Source: Marinomonas phaeophyticola (GTDB lineage Bacteria; Pseudomonadota; Gammaproteobacteria; Pseudomonadales; Marinomonadaceae). Taken from it: a stretch of 64,000 bases of DNA. Below are positions 16,848 to 26,030 of this stretch, piece by piece. The stretch lies in NCBI RefSeq assembly GCF_026966905.1, contig NZ_JAPUBN010000018.1:186001-250000 (forward strand), read 5' to 3'. Position 1 is the stretch's first letter, and each line of letters begins with the position of its first letter. Below the pieces are notes generated by a model, which was not told the origin of the DNA, did no database searches, and saw only the letters and a list, made by a program, of their open reading frames with translations. The translations under genes were made by a program, and so were the position numbers.

Positions 16848-18416
16848 TCAATGTACCTCGGCTGACGTAGAGTGGGCGATGGCTTTGTCTATATCTTCTG
16901 GGAAGTGTTTAAAGGCGCTTTGTACCGGAAAAGGCGTCATGCCGCCCATGGCACAGAGAGAGCCGTGGATCATGGTGTCACACAAATCATCTAAGAGTGT
17001 TAGATTCGCCTCCACATTGACGCCAGAACGAATTTTATCAATCACTTCGACTCCGCGAGTTGAGCCAATTCGACAAGGTGTGCATTTACCACAGGACTCT
17101 TCTACACAAAATTCCATGGAAAAACGTGCTTGCTCTGTCATGTCGACCGTATCATCAAAAATCACAATACCACCATGACCTAACACGGCTTCAATGGCAG
17201 CAAAGGCTTCATAGTCTAATGGCGTATCCCATTGACTCTCAGGTAAATAAGCCCCTAATGGCCCACCGACTTGAATCGCCTTCATTGGACGACCTGATGC
17301 CGTACCGCCACCAAAGTCATCGATCAATTGACGTAATGTTGGACCAAAAGCTAACTCAATCAAGCCACCCTGCTGCACATTCCCGGCGAGTTGGAAAGGC
17401 AAGGTGCCACGAGAACGACCCATGCCGTAATCTGCATATGCCTGACCACCTTCTGACATGATATAAGGCACGGCGGCTAAGGATAAAACGTTGTTCACGA
17501 TCGTCGGTTTACCAAATAATCCCTCAATCGCTGGCAATGGAGGCTTAAAGCGGACTAAACCACGCTTGCCTTCCAGGCTTTCAAGTAAGGAGGTTTCTTC
17601 ACCACAGATATAGGCGGCGGCGCCTAAACGCACTTCTAAATCAAACGTTTTACCACTGCCTAATAAATCGCTACCTAAATACCCTGCCGCATAAGCATTG
17701 TCGATGGCTTCTTTAAGAATGTCATAAGCGACTGGGTATTCTGAACGTAGATAAATATAACCCTGAGTCGCTCCAACCGCTAAGCCAGCAATGGTCATGC
17801 CCTCAATCAACATAAAAGGATCGGCTTCCATTACCATACGATCGGCAAAGGTGCCTGAATCCCCTTCATCGGCATTACACACAATGTATTTTTGATCCGG
17901 TGGACAGTCATGCACGGTTTGCCATTTAATGCCTGTTGGAAAAGCGGCGCCTCCACGTCCTCGTAGACCTGACGCTTTCACTTCATCAACAATTTCTTGA
18001 CCGGTCAGCTGTAAGCTTCTTGCTAACCCTTTAAAACCCTCTAATGCTTTATAATCGTCTATGGAAACCGGATCAATAATACCTGCACGGGCAAAGGTTA
18101 AGCGCTGCTGCTTTTTAAGGTAAGGCAGTTCTTCTGGTTTCCCCAAAGACAATTTATGGCTATCGCTTCCAGCTAAAAAACCAGCATCAAATAAGCGGGT
18201 AACATCACGCACTTCAACGGGTCCATAGGCGACTCGACCTTGATTCGTTTCCACTTCCACCATAGGCTCTAACCAAAACACACCACGGGAGCCATTGCGA
18301 ATCAGCTGGATGTCTTCACCACGAGATTCCGCTTCTTTAATAATTTCCAAGGCCACTCTGTTGCCATCTAAAGAAAGGGTTGTGGTATCACGAGGTACAT
18401 AAACCTTAATACTCAT
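16848..18416 (-). CDS. fdsB: NAD-dependent formate dehydrogenase, beta subunit (FMN/NADH, NuoF-like)
   Basis: This 522-residue diaphorase subunit resembles NuoF with an N-terminal thioredoxin-like extension (1-100). FMN- and NAD-binding glycine-rich segments are RGRGGAAFPTG near 152-162 and AYICGEETSLLESLEGKRG. The C-terminal [4Fe-4S] site is ESCGKCTPCRIG. It accepts electrons from FdsA and reduces NAD+. The gene overlaps fdsG by ATGA, which indicates translational coupling. Confidence 0.96.
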   Translation of the reverse strand: MSIKVYVPRDTTTLSLDGNRVALEIIKEAESRGEDIQLIRNGSRGVFWLEPMVEVETNQGRVAYGPVEVRDVTRLFDAGFLAGSDSHKLSLGKPEELPYLKKQQRLTFARAGIIDPVSIDDYKALEGFKGLARSLQLTGQEIVDEVKASGLRGRGGAAFPTGIKWQTVHDCPPDQKYIVCNADEGDSGTFADRMVMEADPFMLIEGMTIAGLAVGATQGYIYLRSEYPVAYDILKEAIDNAYAAGYLGSDLLGSGKTFDLEVRLGAAAYICGEETSLLESLEGKRGLVRFKPPLPAIEGLFGKPTIVNNVLSLAAVPYIMSEGGQAYADYGMGRSRGTLPFQLAGNVQQGGLIELAFGPTLRQLIDDFGGGTASGRPMKAIQVGGPLGAYLPESQWDTPLDYEAFAAIEAVLGHGGIVIFDDTVDMTEQARFSMEFCVEESCGKCTPCRIGSTRGVEVIDKIRSGVNVEANLTLLDDLCDTMIHGSLCAMGGMTPFPVQSAFKHFPEDIDKAIAHSTSAEVH

Positions 18417-18937
18417 GCTTTTTTCTCCTGTCTAACAGGGTTTAACGGGGCTAAATCCAACGCTACTGTTGTTAATTCATCCACTATCAAATCAAATTTA
18501 TCCGTTGTTACTCGACCCACGATGTCATCATCCACTCGAATAGAAGGGCCACAAGCGCAGTTACCTAAACAGTAAATCGGCTCTAGGGTGAACTCTTGAT
18601 CTAATGTTGTGTTGTTATAGTCTATGTGTAATTTTGCTTTTACATGCGCCTCTAGCGCTCGAGCACCTCGAGCTTGACACGCTTCAGCACGACAAATTTG
18701 TACGACATGTTTACCTGGCGGTGTGGTGCGAAAAAGATGGTAAAAAGAGATCACTCCATGCACTTCTGCACGTGTTTGGTTTAAGGCTTCCGCTATCATG
18801 GGAACCGCATCAGGCGGCACATAGCCTTGGGTGTCTTGAATGCCATGCAATATAGGAAGCATGGCTCCAGGCGTGTCTTTCAGCGAAGCAATTATTTGCG
18901 TCACCTGTTCTAAATTCCATTGGGTGCGGTTTGTCAT
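18413..18937 (-). CDS. fdsG: NAD-dependent formate dehydrogenase, gamma subunit (NuoE-like)
   Basis: This 174-residue thioredoxin-fold [2Fe-2S] protein has the four cysteines in ICRAEACQ and CLGNCACG. It is the first gene of the fdsGBA-fdsD operon and works with FdsB as the diaphorase unit. Divergent regulator and dyad sequences lie in the 243-bp upstream gap. Confidence 0.95.
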   Translation of the reverse strand: MTNRTQWNLEQVTQIIASLKDTPGAMLPILHGIQDTQGYVPPDAVPMIAEALNQTRAEVHGVISFYHLFRTTPPGKHVVQICRAEACQARGARALEAHVKAKLHIDYNNTTLDQEFTLEPIYCLGNCACGPSIRVDDDIVGRVTTDKFDLIVDELTTVALDLAPLNPVRQEKKA

Positions 18938-19030
18938 TTTTATTACCTATCCAGCAGTCGTCGGAAGCGTAAGGTTTGAGTTATCGACCTAAGTTACCAC
19001 TGTCGACTCACTCTACAAATATGAAAATAT

Positions 19031-19106
19031 GTGCATATATACGTTTAATACTTATAAGCTGCTATTCTTAATGGATAAAGTGCTATATTCTAATTTATAT
19101 ATGCAC
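19031..19106. promoter_or_regulatory. Widely spaced 11-bp inverted repeat in the fds/regulator divergent promoter
   Basis: GTGCATATATA (19031-19041) and its exact complement TATATATGCAC (19096-19106) stand 54 bp apart, centred between fdsG and the ModE-like regulator. The TATAT-containing arms recall half-sites of ModE-type operators. Looping by the divergent regulator is a plausible use (inference). Confidence 0.55.
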
Positions 19107-19180
19107 AAAACATCCTATTTAAGAAGGCCTGTCTATACCTTCTACGAAAGGATAATCACTCTCAAATAGATCGGATAAAT

Positions 19181-20248
19181 ATGACGTCAAAACGCATCCA
19201 TATTGACCCCGCGTGGCTCTTCCGAGATGAAGCGGGTAACACGCTAGACCCTCAATTATTTCGCTTGCTTGCCGAAATTTACCATCATAAAAAGCTCACC
19301 GCGGCATCAAAAAGCGCAGGCATTTCTTATCGTCACAGTTGGAATTTACTCAATAAATGGGCTGATTTTTTTGGCACGCCATTAGTTTCATTAGAAAAGG
19401 GGCGTGGGGCTTATTTAACGGCGCTAGGGGAAAAGCTCTTGTGGGCAGAACAAAGGGTATCCGCTCGCTTTCAACCACAAATGGAAAGCTTAGCCTCAGA
19501 ATTAAATATTGAGATTCAAAAAGCCTTGGTCAATTTAACCCCGCTACTGCGCATCCAAGCCAGCCATGGTTATGCCGTTGCTTTATTACCTGATGCCTGT
19601 ACTGAGCTACAATTAGACCTACAATACAGTAGCCCTTTAGAAGCATTATCGGCGTTAAATCGTGATGCTTGTGACCTTGCGGGATTTCATGTGCCAAGTG
19701 GCATCGTCATTAAGAAGCTGCTTAAACAGTATCAACAATTGCTCAAACCAAGGGCCCATAAAATCATTCGCTTCATCACTCGCCGACAGGGTTTAATGGT
19801 ACGTCAAGATTGCCCTTTAGAGATCAATTGCTTAGAAGATCTCACGACGAATGGTGTACGCTTCATTAATCGCCAAGAAGACTCAGGAACCCGAGCCTTG
19901 TTTGATCAATTACTCTTAGAAAATACGCTTTCCAGCAAGCATATTATTGGTTACAACAACCGAGAATTTACCCATTCGGCCGTCGCCGCCTATGTTGCGT
20001 CTAATATGGCCGATGCGGGATTTGGTGTCGAGCAAGCCGCACATAAGTTTGGCCTCCGCTTTATCCCTATTTGCACAGAAGATTATGTCTTCGTTTGTCA
20101 TCAAAAAAGCTTAAACAAAGCCGCTATGGTCGAATTCATTAGAACCATTGAAAGCAACGCCTTCCATGAAAAAATACATACATTAGCGGGTTATGAAGGG
20201 AAGCATTTAGGGGTAATTGAAGATATTTCGCATTTTATGCCAGGCTAA
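19181..20248 (+). CDS. ModE-like HTH regulator with periplasmic-binding-protein-type sensor, probable fds regulator (FdsR-like)
   Basis: This 355-residue protein has residues 20-110 that form a ModE/LysR-like winged helix (LTAASKSAGISYRHSWNLLNKW, then GRGAYLTALGEKLL). Residues about 125-340 are a PBP-like domain with the RQEDSGTRALFDQLL and GFGVEQAA motifs seen in molybdate/tungstate-type binding domains. Proteins of this build sit beside fds operons and respond to formate or cofactor supply (FdsR in Cupriavidus). It is divergent from fdsG with a dyad between them, which supports control of the operon. Confidence 0.85.
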   Translation: MTSKRIHIDPAWLFRDEAGNTLDPQLFRLLAEIYHHKKLTAASKSAGISYRHSWNLLNKWADFFGTPLVSLEKGRGAYLTALGEKLLWAEQRVSARFQPQMESLASELNIEIQKALVNLTPLLRIQASHGYAVALLPDACTELQLDLQYSSPLEALSALNRDACDLAGFHVPSGIVIKKLLKQYQQLLKPRAHKIIRFITRRQGLMVRQDCPLEINCLEDLTTNGVRFINRQEDSGTRALFDQLLLENTLSSKHIIGYNNREFTHSAVAAYVASNMADAGFGVEQAAHKFGLRFIPICTEDYVFVCHQKSLNKAAMVEFIRTIESNAFHEKIHTLAGYEGKHLGVIEDISHFMPG

Positions 20249-20345
20249 GCTCCTTCTACTTGCCTTAGACAAGAGCCCACAGAACCCCAGTCACAGTCAC
20301 TTAGGATGGCGTTTTGTGGGACATTTCACCTGGTTAACAACCCCG

Positions 20346-21068
20346 TTACTCAATATCTTGCTGTTTAATCACTTTATGTTGATCTTCGTTATTACCTAAT
20401 TTCCAATAACTCGAAATATAGAGGTTTTCTTTAGCGATCTCTTTTTCCACCTTAAAGAAAGGACGTAGAGCTTTCATGCTATTAAATTCACAAGCGGCCC
20501 AAACAGAGGCTTGACCATTTAACCATGTAAGGGATTTAACTTGCTCTAATAAAGCTTGATCATTTTCACCGGGGGAAGCGTTAATCACCCATTTAATATC
20601 CATACCTTCAGGGTGCTTTAACGTTTGAATATCGGCTTCTGAAACCACTTCTATGACAGCATAGCCTTTAGCATTATCCGGTAAAAACTCTAAATTCACA
20701 CTGATTGCCGGTAACGCCGTCATGTCACCAACCAACAGATACCAGTCCGCATTGGTCTCAATCATCTTTCTAGGGCCTGGCCCGCCGACTAAAATGGTAT
20801 CACCTACGTTAGCCTCTTTCGCCCATGTAGACGCTGGGCCTCCGTCTTCATGCAGCATAAAGTCAATATCAATTTCTTCAGCTCTTTGAGAACGAATGGT
20901 GTACGTTCTCATCAGGCGTTTGTCTTGCTCCTGAAAAATCAACTTTACATAGGCACTTTCTTGATCCTGAGGCAAAGTTTGAACGTCCTCCCCTCCTAAT
21001 GTGACCCGTATCATATGAGGTGTAACAAACGACTTCCGTACAACACTCAAATTTCTTGGCTTTTTCAT
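20346..21068 (-). CDS. Siderophore-interacting protein, NAD(P)H-dependent ferric-siderophore reductase
   Basis: This 240-residue SIP/ViuB-family flavoprotein releases iron from imported ferric siderophores by reduction in the cytoplasm. Seen: the FAD-binding RTYTIRS at 54-60, GPGPRKM, the LLVGDMTALPAI nicotinamide-site segment, and the C-terminal VWAACEF plus SSYWKLG motifs. A Fur-box-like palindrome is 21 bp upstream of the start, so iron repression is expected. No siderophore receptor or biosynthesis gene is nearby. Confidence 0.92.
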   Translation of the reverse strand: MKKPRNLSVVRKSFVTPHMIRVTLGGEDVQTLPQDQESAYVKLIFQEQDKRLMRTYTIRSQRAEEIDIDFMLHEDGGPASTWAKEANVGDTILVGGPGPRKMIETNADWYLLVGDMTALPAISVNLEFLPDNAKGYAVIEVVSEADIQTLKHPEGMDIKWVINASPGENDQALLEQVKSLTWLNGQASVWAACEFNSMKALRPFFKVEKEIAKENLYISSYWKLGNNEDQHKVIKQQDIE

Positions 21069-21088
21069 AGTAACTCCGAATTAAGACG

Positions 21089-21107
21089 AATAAGAATTGT
21101 TCTCATT
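21089..21107 (-). promoter_or_regulatory. Candidate Fur box upstream of siderophore reductase
   Basis: The minus strand reads AATGAGAACAATTCTTATT, close to the 19-bp Fur consensus as a near-palindrome of GAGAA/TTCTT arms. It lies just upstream of the reductase start, where Fur-Fe2+ would block transcription. Confidence 0.65.
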
Positions 21108-21163
21108 TTAAACCTATTACAAACTAAAAGACAAAACCTCTCGCCTAAATCCTGTTTCTTTAC

Positions 21164-22108
21164 TTATTTGCTCACAGTAGATCCACATTGGTACGCTTGT
21201 ATTCCAACCGTATTGAGTCGAATACGATACACCGAGCTTGATGCCGTAATAAATAAAGTGTCACCTTCCATACCACCAAAGGTACAGTTTGATACAATTT
21301 CAGGCACTAAAATTTTAGCAAGCAGCCTTCTATCAGGGTGATAGACATGAATGCCTTCCGCTGAAGAAGAGAAAATCCAACCGTTTCGATCCAAACGAAA
21401 GCCATCAGCAACACCAGGATGGATCTCAATAAACACCTCACCGTTGGTTAACTGATACTCCCCTAAGGTATTCGAACTAACGTCATACCTCATAATATGA
21501 TGATGACCAATGGTCTGATCAGGTAAAGTAATGGAGGTATCTGAAATGTAGAGTTGCGACTCGTCTACTGAAAATGCTAACCCATTCGGCCCTTCCATAC
21601 TATCGCAGACAAGCGTCAATCGATTGGTTTTTGGATAATAGCAATAGACAAAATTACCCGCTTGTTCCACATCCGCTTTATAGCCTTCGTAATCAGATAA
21701 GATGCCATAAGGGGGATCGGTAAACCAAATACTGCCATCCGCTTTCACCACTAGGTCATTCGGGGAGTTTAAGGGTTTGCCTCGATAATGACTAACCAGC
21801 GTGGTTACCTGATTCGTCCTTAAATTGGTTTTTAGAATACAACGACCGCCGTGACAGCAATGCAGTAGATTCCCCTCCAAATCAAGGTAGTGGCCATTGG
21901 TAAAATTAGCGGGCGAGCGCCACACAGAAGACCCGGTCTGTTGGTTCCAGCTTACTATTCGGTTGTTTGGTATATCACTCCATAAAAGCGTTTGTGATTC
22001 AGGCAACCACACAGGACCTTCATTCCAAACAGCACCATGGCTGATTTTTTCTAGCTGGCAGCCATCGATAAACAAGGTTTTTGCTAGAGGATCATATTGT
22101 TCAATCAT
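21164..22108 (-). CDS. SMP-30/gluconolactonase (LRE-like) family sugar lactonase
   Basis: This 314-residue six-bladed beta-propeller protein hydrolyses sugar lactones with one bound divalent metal. Motifs match the family: GAVWNEGPVWLPES with the metal Glu, LNSPNDLVV with the first Asn, GSIWFTDPPYGI, EGPNGLAFS with the second Asn, and VADGFRLDRNGWIFSSS with the Asp. It has no signal peptide. It lies 95 bp upstream of the siderophore reductase on the same strand but outside the Fur box, so it is probably separately transcribed. Confidence 0.92.
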   Translation of the reverse strand: MIEQYDPLAKTLFIDGCQLEKISHGAVWNEGPVWLPESQTLLWSDIPNNRIVSWNQQTGSSVWRSPANFTNGHYLDLEGNLLHCCHGGRCILKTNLRTNQVTTLVSHYRGKPLNSPNDLVVKADGSIWFTDPPYGILSDYEGYKADVEQAGNFVYCYYPKTNRLTLVCDSMEGPNGLAFSVDESQLYISDTSITLPDQTIGHHHIMRYDVSSNTLGEYQLTNGEVFIEIHPGVADGFRLDRNGWIFSSSAEGIHVYHPDRRLLAKILVPEIVSNCTFGGMEGDTLFITASSSVYRIRLNTVGIQAYQCGSTVSK

Positions 22109-22281
22109 TACGGTACATCCTATCCAGTCATACCAACCATTAAAGAGATTAAATCCTGATTAGTTACTTATTCATTGCGCGTTCTCGCCTAGGTTAAACG
22201 CCCAAAACTGTCCTAGTATTGCAGTAAGACAATATAAACTGCGATTACCCTTTTGTGTAATCTAACAAAGAAGGCAACAAT

Positions 22282-23490
22282 ATGCGTCAAAAAATCTCAT
22301 TCAAAAGTGGGGACATCGAACTAGCAGGTCAACTCGAACTTCCAGATAGTCCCATTAAATTCTTCGCCTTATTTGCCCATTGTTTTACTTGTGGCAAAGA
22401 CATTGCGGCGGCAAGTCGTATCAGTCGTGCGTTAACCCAGCAGGGTATTGCCGTTTTACGTTTTGATTTTACCGGGTTAGGCAACAGTGACGGTGATTTT
22501 GCAAACAGCAACTTCTCATCGAATATCCAAGATTTAATTGCCGCGGCCAACCATTTACGAAGCCACTTTAATGCCCCGCAATTATTAATTGGTCATAGCT
22601 TGGGCGGTGCAGCGGTTTTAGCCGCGGCCGAACATATTCCAGAGGCCATGGCGATTGCAACCATTGGTGCGCCTTCAGATGCTCAGCATGTAGTCCATAA
22701 TTTTGCCGCCCATTTAGAGGAAATAAACACATCAGGCAAAGCCTCTGTCCGTTTGGCAGGACGACAATTTACCATTAAAAAGCAATTCATAGAGGATCTG
22801 GCTCACTATGATCGCAACCATATCAGTCTCTTAAAAAAAGCCGTGTTAATTATGCACTCTCCTATTGATGAAGTAGTGAATATCCGGGAAGCGGAAAAAA
22901 TTTACTCAACAGCCAAACACCCTAAAAGCTTTATTAGCCTTGATAACGCCGATCACTTGTTAACAAACAAAGCGGACTCTGATTATGTTGCTGAAGTCAT
23001 TGCTTCATGGTCAACCCGTTATGTGGACAATGACAGCACGGCCTACCAACCCATACTCACAGATGGCTCTGTCTTAGTAGAAGAAAAAGACCATGCATTT
23101 ACCCAATTTGTCAGTACCAAAGATCACACCTGGCTCGCCGATGAACCTTTAAAAGTAGGTGGTCGTAATTTAGGTCCAGATCCTTATGATCATCTGCTAG
23201 CCAGTGTAGGAGCTTGTACTTCCATGACGTTACGCATGTATGCTGAACGTAAAAACCTGCCTTTAGATCATATCAAAGTAGAACTGGCACACACTCGAGA
23301 TTACCATCAGGACTGTGATGACAGCGAGCAAACGGGAAAGATTGAAGCCATTACACGTAACATTACTCTTATTGGGGACTTAACGGATGAGCAACGTCTT
23401 CGTTTGTTGGAGATTGCTGATAAATGCCCCGTCCATAAAACATTACATAACGCACCGAAAGTCGTTAGTACCTTGGTTAATAAGCGTTAG
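22282..23490 (+). CDS. Bifunctional alpha/beta hydrolase - OsmC peroxiredoxin-like fusion protein
   Basis: This 402-residue fusion has residues 1-250 as an alpha/beta hydrolase with nucleophile Ser106 in GHSLGG, Asp196 and His225 completing the triad. Residues 262-402 are an OsmC/YhfA-type domain with the two reactive cysteines Cys312 (SVGACTSMT) and Cys382 (DKCPVHK). OsmC domains reduce organic hydroperoxides through these thiols. A hydrolase could release fatty acyl hydroperoxides for the peroxidase half (inference). The ATG follows AAGAAGGC. This fusion is a recurrent but biochemically little-studied architecture in proteobacteria. Confidence 0.92.
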   Translation: MRQKISFKSGDIELAGQLELPDSPIKFFALFAHCFTCGKDIAAASRISRALTQQGIAVLRFDFTGLGNSDGDFANSNFSSNIQDLIAAANHLRSHFNAPQLLIGHSLGGAAVLAAAEHIPEAMAIATIGAPSDAQHVVHNFAAHLEEINTSGKASVRLAGRQFTIKKQFIEDLAHYDRNHISLLKKAVLIMHSPIDEVVNIREAEKIYSTAKHPKSFISLDNADHLLTNKADSDYVAEVIASWSTRYVDNDSTAYQPILTDGSVLVEEKDHAFTQFVSTKDHTWLADEPLKVGGRNLGPDPYDHLLASVGACTSMTLRMYAERKNLPLDHIKVELAHTRDYHQDCDDSEQTGKIEAITRNITLIGDLTDEQRLRLLEIADKCPVHKTLHNAPKVVSTLVNKR

Positions 23491-23501
23491 TTTTACTAAC
23501 G
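23485..23501 (+). terminator. Short hairpin overlapping the stop of the hydrolase-OsmC gene
   Basis: CGTTAG/CTAACG with a 5-base loop spans the stop codon. There is no U-tract directly after it, so it is at best a weak terminator or a 3' stabiliser. Confidence 0.35.
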
Positions 23502-23632
23502 TAAGTGTCAGAAAAGTAGGCCTTTAAAAACTTACTTTTTAGGCAAAATATACATTGCGATTTCGTATAAAAAGCCGATACTGACAGTCTATTTAATTCC
23601 TTTATACACACTTTAGAAGTGGTAGGAACAGC

Positions 23633-24697
23633 ATGAAATTATTTAATTGCCAGAAATGCGCTCAAATCTTGTTATTCGAAAATACGCACTGTGAACAATG
23701 CAAATCTGAATTAGGCTTTCTTGCGGACCAACTTGAATTAAGCGCCCTAGAATTGGATGGTGATGCCTATGTTGCACTCGCCGATACGAACAATGAAAGG
23801 CGTTGGAAATATTGCGAAAACCACCAGCATAACGTGTGTAATTGGTTAGTAGATATCGCAAGTGACGATACCTTTTGTGAAGCTTGCGAATTAAATCGTC
23901 ACATCCCTAATTTAGGGAAAATCGAAGAACGTACCGCTTGGCAGCGATTAGAATTTGCCAAGCACCGCTTAGTGTATTCTCTACTGCGACTAAAATTACC
24001 CTTAATCAGTAAGCAGGATGAACCAGAAACCGGTTTGTCATTTGATTTTATTTCAGAAAATAACGTCATTCCTGAAGACGCCCAATCCACAACCGGCCAC
24101 GCCCTTGGCCAAGTTACGATTAATGCGTCCGAAGCGAATAGCTCAGAAAGAGAGCAAATGCGCGAAGATTTAAATGAGTCTTATCGTACCCTTATTGGTC
24201 ACTTCCGCCATGAAGTGGGTCATTATTATTGGGATCGTTTAATTCTGAAAAACAGAAAAGGGTTAAGAGCATTTAGACAACTGTTTGGGGACGAACGAGT
24301 CAGTTATGCTGACTCTTTAAAAGTACATTATGAAACCCCAAATGAGAACTGGAAAGAAAACTATATCAGTGTTTACGCTTCTTCTCATCCATGGGAGGAT
24401 TGGGCAGAAACTTGGGCGCACTATCTACATATTGTCGATACATTGGAAACGACAACGCAACTTGGGGTGAGCTTGTGCCCTCCTTCGGAGAAGTTGAGTA
24501 GCCTTAACGTCGTGTCTAACATTACACCCTATGAGCACAACAATTTTGACGATATCTTAGCGCAATACATGCCTTTAACCTTTGCGGTAAATAGCTTAAA
24601 CAGAGGCATGGGACAACCGGATTTGTATCCCTTTGTATTGGTGCCCAGTGTGAGAGAGAAACTGCATTTTATCCATTCGCTCCTACAGCAATTATAG
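23633..24697 (+). CDS. Putative zinc metallopeptidase with N-terminal zinc ribbon (Peptidase_Mx type)
   Basis: This 354-residue cytoplasmic protein has a zinc ribbon at residues 6-23 (CxxC ... CxxC) and further cysteines at 61-85 (CENHQHNVCNW, CEAC). The catalytic signature HEVGH at 193-197 is followed by YYWDRL. Downstream WEDWAETWAHYLHIVDTLETT at about 260-280 supplies the third ligand (Glu/His) of a gluzincin-like site. The family is widespread in proteobacteria, but its substrate is unknown. The upstream AAGTGGTAGGAACAGC gives a fair ribosome site. It is convergent with the AraC-type gene. Confidence 0.88.
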   Translation: MKLFNCQKCAQILLFENTHCEQCKSELGFLADQLELSALELDGDAYVALADTNNERRWKYCENHQHNVCNWLVDIASDDTFCEACELNRHIPNLGKIEERTAWQRLEFAKHRLVYSLLRLKLPLISKQDEPETGLSFDFISENNVIPEDAQSTTGHALGQVTINASEANSSEREQMREDLNESYRTLIGHFRHEVGHYYWDRLILKNRKGLRAFRQLFGDERVSYADSLKVHYETPNENWKENYISVYASSHPWEDWAETWAHYLHIVDTLETTTQLGVSLCPPSEKLSSLNVVSNITPYEHNNFDDILAQYMPLTFAVNSLNRGMGQPDLYPFVLVPSVREKLHFIHSLLQQL

Positions 24698-24723
24698 GTT
24701 GGCATTCCTTTGCCTACAGGTAA

Positions 24724-25586
24724 TTAATTAATTGGCAGGTAAACATCGGTAATTAACTGATGTTCTTCTACTTCTGGGAAGAAGTTTTGGTAATGAAAGA
24801 AACAAGGTTCATCTCTTAACTCTTCCCCACTTTGCGGTAACCAGGTTCCATATAGGTAATAAACGGCTTTACCTAGATGGTCATGGGACCCTAAGTGACG
24901 TATCACCGCATAACGTCCACCCGCAATCTGTTTGTTCACCACCGAGAAGTCGTTTTGCTCTATGGGCTCATTGACTTCACCGGCAATATCAAAACGAAAT
25001 GCGTCTGCGGGCACCTCATCAGGATCATGGTAAATAATGCCAAAGGTTCTACTTGTCAGTACAGGAGATAGCCCTGTCTGCTTACGCCATTGAATAAATT
25101 TACCCGCCGTTTCCATCACTTTTTCGGCGGCACCATGATGCTCTAAAACCGCTACATTTATGGTTTCCAGCTGCGTTATTTTTACATCCATCATTTGCTC
25201 CATTCGATTTTCTATAGGCTGATACGCTTGATGCCATAATAGCCAATTAGGTTGATTACGAAATTCAGTGGGAGATTGAAAAAAACGCTTTTTGAACGCT
25301 CTAGAAAAAGATTCCGGGTATTCAAAACGAGCCGTCATCGCAATATTAATAATGGATTTGTCCTCTTGAAAGACCAATTCATAAGACGCTTTTTTAACCG
25401 TAATTGCTGGATAAATTTCGCCGTACTCATCCCCATGTAGTGTGAAAACTGCCTATGAAAGTGATGCTTTGAAAAACAAGCAACGACACTCAATTGCTCT
25501 ATCGTTAAATCATCATCGAGATGTTGATAAATGTATTCACAAACGGCTTGCATCCGTTGATCATAAGAGTGGTTTTGTGATGTCAA
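24724..25586 (-). pseudogene. AraC-type regulator with GyrI-like effector domain, interrupted by a -1 frame change
   Basis: Two overlapping frames together make one normal AraC-GyrI protein. The first (from a TTG at 25586 with AGGAAGAG 4 nt upstream) gives the first HTH of the AraC DNA-binding domain up to FIQQLRLKK. The second (down to 24724) gives ASYELVFQEDKSIINIAMT, the second HTH, and a GyrI-like small-molecule domain at about 110-270. The break is at T6 (25390-25395), which on the coding strand is TTA AAA AAG: the zero-frame slippery heptamer A_AAA_AAG. A -1 shift there restores the protein. Explanations are programmed frameshifting, a real one-base deletion, or a homopolymer sequencing error. 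Without a shift the product stops after about 83 residues. Confidence 0.82.
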
Positions 25587-26015
25587 TTGTCTCTTCCTAT
25601 ATCCAGTAGTCAGCACTGAAAACAATCATATTTAACTAGGGCCATTTAAAATCGTTACTTCAAACACCCACTGAAGACAAAAGATTAACGCGATAGCCTA
25701 ATCCTCTCCTGACCAAAGTTGCTCATTCCAAGATTTTTTTTACTTCAACCCTTTGTAAGCTAGGGACTAATATTGAATTCTAGACACTGCAAACGAGTAA
25801 ACTTACAAATTGATGCTTGCCTCTATTTAATTCCATACATTTTATCTGATTAGGAGATAGATTCTTATTTCCTCCTCCTTCCTCTGATTTTTATAAACAA
25901 TTCGTCAAGATGCCATGCCTTAATTGTCCTTCTTATAGGCCTAGTGTAAGCTGACGAGCGGTTGTCTAAATAAACTATCTTATTTATTTAGGTCGAATTT
26001 CATCTGTCATCTGAT
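25587..26015. other. Intergenic stretch upstream of the AraC-type gene and the SbmA-like gene
   Basis: About 430 bp contain no ORF of note. Divergent promoters are expected here. The only distinctive element is the AT-rich dyad at 25966-25991. Confidence 0.5.
25966..25991. promoter_or_regulatory. AT-rich 9-bp dyad upstream of the sbmA-like gene
   Basis: CTAAATAAA and TTTATTTAG flank an 8-base centre, 40 bp before the start. It could be an operator of a dimeric regulator. Confidence 0.4.
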
Positions 26016-26030
26016 GTGAGTATAACTAAG

